A stretch of 64,000 bases of DNA from Lasiosphaeris hirsuta (Eukaryota; Ascomycota; Sordariomycetes; Sordariales; Lasiosphaeriaceae), in NCBI GenBank assembly GCA_030549175.1, contig JAUKUA010000002.1:2790001-2854000 (forward strand), written 5' to 3'. The notes beneath the pieces were generated by a model that was given only the letters and a program-made list of their open reading frames with translations, was not told the origin of the DNA and did no database searches. Positions 55,483 to 64,000 of the stretch are shown here, piece by piece; the stretch's first letter is position 1, and each line of letters opens with the position of its first letter. Both the position numbers and the translations under genes were made by a program.

Positions 55483-57006
55483 ATGACGCGTAGCAGCACG
55501 CATGGCCCTGATAGCCGCGGCGCCAGTGGCACGGGCACCAGTGGCAGCCAGTCAGGGCTGATATCGCCCATCTCGCCCATCAGCGGCATCCTCCCCGTCA
55601 TTCCAGACGGATCCCCGGGGCCCGTCCTCCCCGAGAAGGCCCCTACCACCAATGCCGCGACGGGCGCTTCCGCTGCCAGCATGCGCGCCCTCACTCAGCA
55701 GGCCGTCGCTTTCTACTTCCGCGCTCCCGTCAAGGCCTTCTTCCGCACCCGCGTCGACTATCTCGCATATGCCAGAGCCCTCCAGGAGCAGCAATATGCC
55801 GCCGCCGCAGCCTTGATCGAGCAGAGCTCGGCCTTGAAGACCGTCCAGGCCAGCTCGGCATCGCGCACGGCTTTCACCAATGCCTGGCTCTGGTTCAAGC
55901 TTCGGTTACACGGCACCACCCCCGGTGTACTGGCATCGGCGGTGCGGCATTACGGCTGGCGAGTCGTCCCAGACCAGGTCATACCGCCCCTGATTGCCAA
56001 CGTGGGAGTCGGTGTGGTTTTGTATACCAGCTATCTGCAAATACTTGGCCGTCTTCATCCCGAGAGCGCCCTCGCCAGCAAACGTATCTACCCACCGCCG
56101 TCACCCATCGACACCTTCACGGCGGGCTTCCTCGCTGGAAGCATACAGAGCGTTGTGGCTGCCCCGCTGGACGCCGTTCAAGCTCGCTACGATATGGGAA
56201 CCAGCGCAGCCGGCATGTCGGCGAGCGGGAACCCGGCACTTGCCACCGGAGCCGCATCCGAACGGCCCAAGAGCATGTGGTCTTTTGGTGCAGCCAAGCT
56301 CCGCGAGATTGGCCCACGCGGTATCTTTGCCGGCTGGGGTCTCTCATTCCTCAAGGATAGCATGGGAAGCGCCATCTTCTTCACTACCTTCGAATACCTC
56401 AAGGCCCAAGGTTACTACAACTTCGTGGCCTGGTACTACGGCTCACTCACCGAGGACACTATCGTCTTGCTGTCACGCAAGAGGTCGACGCCGACCGAAG
56501 AACATGCCGGCCACGACAAAAGGACATCCATGCCCCTCGTTATTAGGCCGCATTATGCCATCGAGCCCGCGTTCCTGTTGTTGGCAGGCATGAGCGCCTC
56601 GCTGGCGCAGCAGGTAATCCTACACCCTCTCTCACACATCCAGGTTGAGCACTGGGAGCGCCTGGAAGCACTCGACGCGCGGGCGCGCGAGCTAAGACTG
56701 AACACGAGAGCGCAAGCAACATCCTCATATTCATCGCGTCTCCAAGGGTGGCGGTGGCACATGCTTAGGGCGTATTGCAACGCCTACCAAAAGACGTGGG
56801 CAGAGTGTGTTGCGGAAGCCAAGACGGCCGGGCTCGGGGGCAGCATGCGCCGCTGGCTGTATCGCGGGTTCTGGTGGAATGCCATCAGGCAGGTGCCGAG
56901 CACAAGTGCCGGCTTGATCATTTTCGAGTTGGTCAGGCGGAAATATGGACTCGGCGGGGAGCAGGTCAGGATCAACAAGGATGGATATGATATCCTCCTC
57001 AACTAG
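55483..57006 (+). CDS. Mitochondrial carrier family protein
   Basis: Single exon, 507 aa, ATG 55483. A long low-complexity N-terminus (about 60 residues, SPISPISGILPVIP) is followed by carrier repeats: FTAGFLAGSIQSVVAAPLDAVQARYD (about residue 208) carries the P-x-D-x-x-x-[KR] signature, with GPRGIFAGWGLSFLKDSMGSAIFF as the even helix; a later repeat reads LAQQVILHPLSHIQVEHWE, in which the acidic residue of the signature is Ser. The family moves metabolites across the inner mitochondrial membrane. The degenerate last repeat and unusual length resemble atypical fungal carriers with no assigned substrate. The sequence is intact, high-GC and housekeeping-like. Confidence 0.85.
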   Translation: MTRSSTHGPDSRGASGTGTSGSQSGLISPISPISGILPVIPDGSPGPVLPEKAPTTNAATGASAASMRALTQQAVAFYFRAPVKAFFRTRVDYLAYARALQEQQYAAAAALIEQSSALKTVQASSASRTAFTNAWLWFKLRLHGTTPGVLASAVRHYGWRVVPDQVIPPLIANVGVGVVLYTSYLQILGRLHPESALASKRIYPPPSPIDTFTAGFLAGSIQSVVAAPLDAVQARYDMGTSAAGMSASGNPALATGAASERPKSMWSFGAAKLREIGPRGIFAGWGLSFLKDSMGSAIFFTTFEYLKAQGYYNFVAWYYGSLTEDTIVLLSRKRSTPTEEHAGHDKRTSMPLVIRPHYAIEPAFLLLAGMSASLAQQVILHPLSHIQVEHWERLEALDARARELRLNTRAQATSSYSSRLQGWRWHMLRAYCNAYQKTWAECVAEAKTAGLGGSMRRWLYRGFWWNAIRQVPSTSAGLIIFELVRRKYGLGGEQVRINKDGYDILLN

Positions 57007-59020
<2,014 letters not shown>

Positions 59021-59965
59021 AAACAAAATATATATATAAAAAAAAAATAAAAAAATTACTATTGGAAGGACTGAGATCTTGGTAGACCGGATTTCTGCCC
59101 GAACATAACGCTTTAGGATGCTGTTAAGGTCATTAGAGCTCGGGAGCAACCACAAGCGGGCCCTCTCGCTAGCATTGGCCAAAGTTGACGGGGAACTACA
59201 TCACATCACATTGTAACATGACCCTATTGGAACCGCAACGCTGGCAACTTGCTGCCCGGCAACTTGATCCGATGTTGTCTTTGCACCTGGCTGCCGTGTG
59301 CACGCATCTAGCGTCCTAAACTACTGTACCTGGTTAATATGCTTAACGGCACGATCACTAACCAGATACAGGGAAGAAGTGACGCGTAGTATGGGTGAAA
59401 CACCTGGCTCTCAACCCAACAGCTCGAGTCTTGATGTTGGTAACTGAAGAGGAAAGACATGATTCCATCCGCATGCTAGTGATGGGATTAATCAGCCGGG
59501 AATGCGTCGGTGATAAAGCTATTCATGGCTAGGGTGTCGGTCATTATGCGCCCCAAGTGTGGGAGATAGCTCGCGATCAGTAATCGAGGAAATGCACTGC
59601 CAAGCCAATTATTCTTTGGGGCTTTCCGACCAAGTCCCCACTTACAACCACCCTCCCGGACTGGGACAAAGAGCCCTCGCTAGGTTGCGTATGCCTTGTG
59701 GCTGGTATGGAATCACAAGAAGTGGCCCATTCCATGGTGTTGTTGAGGATTGTTAATCCAACCTCCTATCAGTGGATCAGCGAAGACTGAAGATGTTTGC
59801 GCCAACACCTCCAGTCTATAAAAGGTCTCGAAGTCCGCCGCCTTCATGACAGCCAAGTTTCCAAACCAACAAGTCAACAACACACTCCGATATCAAAACA
59901 TTCTCACCAAGTCAAGTCTACCAAGCACCCACTCAACACGATCCAAAACATCACCACCGCCCAAC
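59021..59965. other. Intergenic
   Basis: An A/T-rich tract lies at 59026-59056. No gene recognised. Confidence 0.35.
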
Positions 59966-61119
59966 ATGTCTGGCAGCAAGGGTCTTGTTCTCCTCACGGG
60001 CGCTAATGGCTACGTGTCCTCCCGGGCTGTCGAAGCCTTCCTGAAGGCTGGATACTCGGTCCGAGGCACTGTTCGGTCCATTGCGGCCAACAAAGCTCTG
60101 GTCGATGCCCTCGCTCAGTACGGTGACAAGTTCACGCTTTTCGAGGTTCCCGATATCGTTGTCCCCGGCGCGTTCGACGAGGCTGTCAAGGGTTCGTCAC
60201 CGCTTTCCAAGTCGTCAGCCTTCGCACATTAATGTTGACACAATGTAGGAGTTGACGCCGTCGCTCACACGGCTACCCCTGTTGCCTTTGACTTTAGCGA
60301 CCCCGAGCCAGTCATGAGAGACGCGGTTGGCGGCATCCTTCGCGCCCTCGAGTCGGCCACTAAGGAGCCCAAGATCAAGAGTTTCGTCTTCCTGTCCTCC
60401 GTCGTGGCAATTTTCTCGAACAAGGAAGGCGACTACACCTTTACCGAGGCTGACTGGAACACCGAGGCCGAGGAGGCTGTTGAGAAGCTTGGCAAGGACA
60501 CCCCCGGCCCCGTCATCTATGCGGCCAGCAAGACGGCGGCGGAAAAGGCCATGTGGAAGTTTCGCGACGAACAGAAGCCCAGCTTCACGCTGACCTCGAT
60601 CAACCCCTGGTAGGTTGTTGGAGAAAAGTGTATGGCAACAAGTTTCAAGTAACCTGCTGACAATACCGAAGCTTCGTCGCAGGCCCGCCTCTGGTTGTCC
60701 CAGGGTCTCTAGAGAAGGTGAACATTGCGACCAAGAGCATCTCGGATGTCTTTGCCGGCGTGCCCCTGGACAAAGCTGGCCTCCCGGGCACGTTCCAGGG
60801 CTTTGTCGACGTCCGCGATGTCGGCCGCGCTATAGTCTTTGCTGTCGAGCACCCGGAAAAGGCCAACAATGAGCGTTTCATCCTGGCTTCCTTCTACTCT
60901 CCCCAGCAGGCCGTCGCCGACATCCTTCGCAAGGCGTTCCCCGAGATGGCCCACATCATCGACAAGGGAACCCCTGGAGAGGGTTACTCTCCCGATTATG
61001 CCTTCCCCACGCACCGTGGATTCGATGGAACTAAGATCGTCAGATTTAGTGGACAGCAGTACACTCCCTGGGAGCAGACCGTCATTGACGCTGCTGAGGT
61101 CTTTAAGGCCATTGCCTAA
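59966..61119 (+). CDS. Extended SDR: ketoreductase / dihydroflavonol-reductase-like (Gre2 type)
   Basis: Three exons, 59966-60191, 60249-60609 and 60672-61119. The 57- and 62-bp introns join as EAVKGVDAVAHTATP and INPCFVAGPP. Product 344 aa, ATG in CAACATGTC. The Rossmann motif is TGANGYVSS (third Gly replaced by Ser), with catalytic Ser in FLSSVV and Y166-x3-K170 in YAASKTAAEK. DVRDVGRAIVFAVEHPE is typical of the C-terminal half. Such NADPH-dependent enzymes reduce aldehydes and ketones, including methylglyoxal and plant or polyketide carbonyls. The substrate is not predictable. No cluster context is evident. Confidence 0.92.
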
Positions 61120-61714
61120 CTGGCTGCTTGGTTGGTTTCCTGGAATGGAGCAGGAGATCTGTCTTATTGCCGCAGTTCATAGTACAAGTCTATCCTCTGC
61201 AGAGAGGGGAGTTTGAGATAATCGGAGAAAATAAAACCTGTTTGGTTTGTCGAACTTGGCCTGCTTTCTCAAGCTTGCTCACCAACTTTGATCTGTGCAA
61301 CTTGTCTTCGCCGGCTCCGGCTTTCACGCCGTTGTGAAACAGGCTGTACCCTTATCGTGCCGGGTGCAAATTGGCCCCGAGGTTAGAGACACCTCTTTTA
61401 AAGCAATGGAGAAGGAGTGGAGTATATCAGAATAGGGGTAAATATTCAGATCAAGCGCGCGTTATCCTTTGTAGTTGGCCACGAGGTGGAGGTAGCGTAT
61501 CAATGTTTGGTGGACGGTTGCGCAGGCAGTTATAATAATGATAAGTCGTATCATAATTGTAGGATAGAGACAACGGTAAAAGCTCAGACAGTCACCTGGT
61601 ATAAAACAAGTACACATCGCCACTCCAGCAATACAAAAAGCCCACCCTATAAAACAGCACGTGCACACGCGATGGCGTCCGTGGAACGTCAGGTAAAGCC
61701 CCTCTGGCCCAGAC
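61120..61714. other. Intergenic
   Basis: 3' regions of two convergent genes. No gene recognised. Confidence 0.35.
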
Positions 61715-62797
61715 TCACTTGTAGGGTGGCGGCGGGTGACCGTCAGCCCCGGTCAGGATCTTTTCAAACGCCTCCTCTCGGGCCCGCTGCAGCGCGGCCC
61801 TGGCATCCTGCAGCTCCTTCTCTCGTATTCCGAGTTCGCCGCTCAGCGCACCATGCCTCGCCCTGGCGTCCATCTCGAGGTACTGCATCACCGCTGCCAC
61901 ATTCTCGACATCGGCAATCGAGTCCTGGATCTTCCGATGGAACTCCAGATCGCTGAAAAAGTTGTCAAAGAAAATATCGCTGACGACATTCCCCCGGGAG
62001 ATATTGGCCTCAGGCAGGTCCCCAACCGCCGGGCTGATCTGGCGCGCCGTGAGCCAGTGCACGCGGGCGGCGAGCACCAGGTTCTGCGCGAGCTGCAGCT
62101 CGTTGCGCTCGACAAAGTCGGTCAGGTTGTGGTGGGTGAACATGTCGGCCTGGGAGGCGCTGAGGGCGCGGGTGAGGGCGCTGAGGGCCATCTTCATCTT
62201 GCGCGCGCCGTCGCTCAGCGCCGCGAGCGCCTTGGCCTCGATCTCGGCGCGGGCCCGCGCGTCCTCGTACGCGACCTTGGCGGCGCCCATCGCGCGCTCC
62301 CGCTCGTCCTCGCCCGGGAAGTTTGGCGTGGGCCCGTCGAACAGGCTGACGTGCAGCCGGTCGAGCTGGCGCTGCGCCGAGTCGTGGCGGACCACGTCTT
62401 GCTCTAGGACGCGGGCCTGCTGCTGGGCGGCTGCGAGCTGGGCCTTTAGGTTGGTGTTCAGGTCTTGGTAGCGGTGTTCCTTCTGCAGCGCCTCGAGGTA
62501 CTCTCTCTCTTCTTTTTGGGCTTTCGCGTCGTACTTTGCCCCGCGACCCGTGGCCTTGTATCGGAGGCGGCGCGTCATGGAGTCGCGATGCTCTTCATGC
62601 TCCTTGAGCTCTTTGGCGCGCTGCCTGTTGGCGCTGGCAAGGCGCCTGTCAGAGACGACGATCTGTTCTTGAAGCTCAATGATGAGGCGCTTCTGTTGCA
62701 GGAGCTCGGGCGCTGCATGGTCGGTTTCGGCGAGGATGCGGAGCAGTTCCTTGTTCTTGCTGGCCGCCTCGTGCACGCGAGTTTTGAGGAGTTCCAT
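61715..62797 (-). CDS. Coiled-coil protein of unknown function, 360 aa
   Basis: Single exon from ATG 62797 (MELLKTRVHEAASKNKELL); an ATG at 63001 would add 68 low-complexity residues with no conserved look. Most of the protein is charged, heptad-like helix (LLQQKRLIIELQEQIVVSDRR, LKAQLAAAQQQARVLEQDVV, GIREKELQDARAALQRAREE). A less helical middle (NISRGNVVSDIFFDNFFSDL) separates two coiled coils. It ends GHPPPPYK. No signal peptide or membrane segment. The intact frame and strong coding bias support a real gene, perhaps a cytoskeletal or scaffold protein. Function unknown. Confidence 0.75.
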   Translation of the reverse strand: MELLKTRVHEAASKNKELLRILAETDHAAPELLQQKRLIIELQEQIVVSDRRLASANRQRAKELKEHEEHRDSMTRRLRYKATGRGAKYDAKAQKEEREYLEALQKEHRYQDLNTNLKAQLAAAQQQARVLEQDVVRHDSAQRQLDRLHVSLFDGPTPNFPGEDERERAMGAAKVAYEDARARAEIEAKALAALSDGARKMKMALSALTRALSASQADMFTHHNLTDFVERNELQLAQNLVLAARVHWLTARQISPAVGDLPEANISRGNVVSDIFFDNFFSDLEFHRKIQDSIADVENVAAVMQYLEMDARARHGALSGELGIREKELQDARAALQRAREEAFEKILTGADGHPPPPYK

Positions 62798-63463
62798 GGC
62801 GTGATCTTGAAGGGAATTTAAAATGGATAATGCGGAAGTCGGTGGATCTGAGCAATGGTGGGGCAGTGGATATAAGTGCTGTTGGCCCTTCTTGACGAGG
62901 TGAGGTGAGGTGAGACCAGATAAGACGGGAGGGATCCAAGTTCGCCAAGAAGGCGCTGAAATGCCTTGGTCCGATGCTGCGCCTGGCTGCGGGGGTGTCA
63001 TTTGGGGTTACCTGTGAAAGAAATACAGGCCAACTGTTGTGTGACGGGAAAATATACGATTCTGCCTTGTTATTGTCTACGCTTGTTAAGAGTGCCGCAG
63101 CTCCACTATGGTCTCCAGGCTATTTCTGCCGTCCATCCTCGCGTTTTCTATGGTGCCCGTTAGGTTTCGGTACAGTTTGACCTGCAGATAACGTACAATC
63201 TAACCCTGGTTTGTTTGCCCCCCCCCCCCCCCCCCCCCCAAGGGCCCAAAGGGAGGCACCACAGTCCTGGAAAGGCACTCTACAATTATTTTTATTTTTT
63301 TATTTTTATTTTTTAAAAAATAGGCCTATTTTGGTATTTCATCCAGCCTTTCCACCAAGAGGAAAGGCATCCATGGCACGTAAACACGGCGTTTATGGTA
63401 TTAAAGAGGGGCCTTTCCCATTTCTATTCACAGCTATCAATATCAATATGCACCCCTTTTGTG
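62798..63463. other. Intergenic with MITE end and C-run
   Basis: TACAATCTAACCCTGG (63194-63209) equals the terminal repeat of the 27130 MITE and is followed by C22 (about 63218-63239) and AT-rich DNA with GAAAGGC blocks. No right terminus was found, so it is a fragment or solo end. Confidence 0.5.
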
Positions 63464-64000
63464 TCAAGAAGGTAGCGGGATCCAGACCACTTGCACCACG
63501 TCAGTGACTCCTAACTGCCTGGCGTCGCCCATAATTGCAGCAGCTCCAGCCTCTCCTACCGTGACCCTCGAAACACCTAGCAACCGCTCGAAGAAGATAA
63601 TCTCCCGAACTCTTCGGATTTCCAGAGCGGCCTCGATCTTGACCTCACCCTGGCCGCAGTTGTTCTTCATCAGCTCGAGCTGTGGTGCGATTGTGTCCGG
63701 GTACCTGTACGATCCGCACAAATCCTGGACATATCCGTACCCCGATGACGTCTTGATAGCAGCCACGCCAACGCCGGTGCAAATGCGGCAAAGTTCGACA
63801 ATCTGCTGCTCTGAGAGGAAGTGACTTTCGAAGATGACTTTGAGATCACCCCGAGGGGCCTTTGGGACAGCCTTTGTATTCCTGTATCTCCATCCCACAA
63901 CAATCTGGTTGACGGCCTGTATTTCATTGCGCACGTAATCCCAATCGCCGCCCAGGACCTTGCCGACGTTGATGAGCAGCTCGACCTCATGCGCACCGGC
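63464..64000 (-). CDS. deoC: Deoxyribose-phosphate aldolase, DeoC (5' end outside window)
   Basis: The last 178 codons of a minus-strand gene whose start lies beyond 64000. HEVELLINVGKVLGGDWDYV, then DLKVIFESHFLSEQQIVELCRIC, then GVAAIKTSSGYG, in which Lys forms the Schiff base, and IEAALEIRRVREIIFFERLLGV identify a class I DeoC aldolase. It cleaves 2-deoxyribose-5-phosphate to glyceraldehyde-3-phosphate and acetaldehyde in nucleoside salvage. The C-terminus VVQVVWIPLPS appears complete. No intron is seen in the visible part. Confidence 0.9.
   Translation of the reverse strand, partial: AGAHEVELLINVGKVLGGDWDYVRNEIQAVNQIVVGWRYRNTKAVPKAPRGDLKVIFESHFLSEQQIVELCRICTGVGVAAIKTSSGYGYVQDLCGSYRYPDTIAPQLELMKNNCGQGEVKIEAALEIRRVREIIFFERLLGVSRVTVGEAGAAAIMGDARQLGVTDVVQVVWIPLPS

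Noticed and set aside
61715..62797. Coiled-coil protein as myosin or kinesin fragment
   Set aside because: No motor or P-loop motif; only generic heptad helix, so left as unknown function.

Overview
The window is nuclear DNA of a filamentous ascomycete, most likely a Sordariomycete. Genes carry short introns (49-105 bp, GTRNGT...YAG with CTRAC-like branch sites). Typical fungal families are present: PTH11-like receptor, HET, HET-NACHT-WD40, AA9 LPMO, NLP, GPI-anchored Cys-rich proteins. Several dead genes carry nonsense codons of the CAR->TAR type expected from repeat-induced point mutation (RIP).

Region 1 (1-15.0 kb) is a compact block of enzymes that looks like a specialised-metabolism cluster without a PKS, NRPS or terpene backbone. 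It holds an amidase, an adenylate-forming CoA ligase, a vanillyl-alcohol-oxidase-type flavoenzyme, a class III (CaiB/BaiF) CoA-transferase, two divergent 2OG-Fe(II) dioxygenases and a sulfotransferase-fold protein. Two homologous capsular-polysaccharide-type glycosyltransferases bracket it; the left one is cut by the window edge. A plausible logic is acyl activation (ligase), CoA exchange (CoA-transferase), amide hydrolysis (amidase), aromatic or allylic oxidation (flavoenzyme, dioxygenases) and decoration (glycosyl and sulfo groups). The substrate is unknown.

Region 2 (15-30 kb) is an accessory compartment of broken and duplicated genes: a HET-domain relic, an F-box pseudogene with two stops, a complete HET-NACHT-WD40 (NLR-type) gene killed by nine stops without a frameshift, and a tandem pair of RRM-like genes that share an in-frame amber codon at the same position. 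A ~230-bp TIR element (MITE) occurs at least twice, with two fragments in the window.

Region 3 (30-43.7 kb) holds a seven-exon PTH11-type receptor, an intact 1010-aa HET protein with a long N-terminal extension, a GPI-anchored Cys-rich protein, a coiled-coil gene and a 169-aa conserved-looking protein. Region 4 (43.7-64 kb) mixes housekeeping genes (Sfh5-like lipid transfer protein, mitochondrial carrier, deoxyribose-phosphate aldolase, VOC protein, SDR ketoreductase) with secreted or plant-interaction genes (NLP, a Gly-Thr-repeat GPI protein, a defective AA9 LPMO) and a dead 2OG-oxygenase gene. No tRNA, rRNA or CRISPR was found. Exon borders were inferred by eye from splice motifs and reading-frame continuity.
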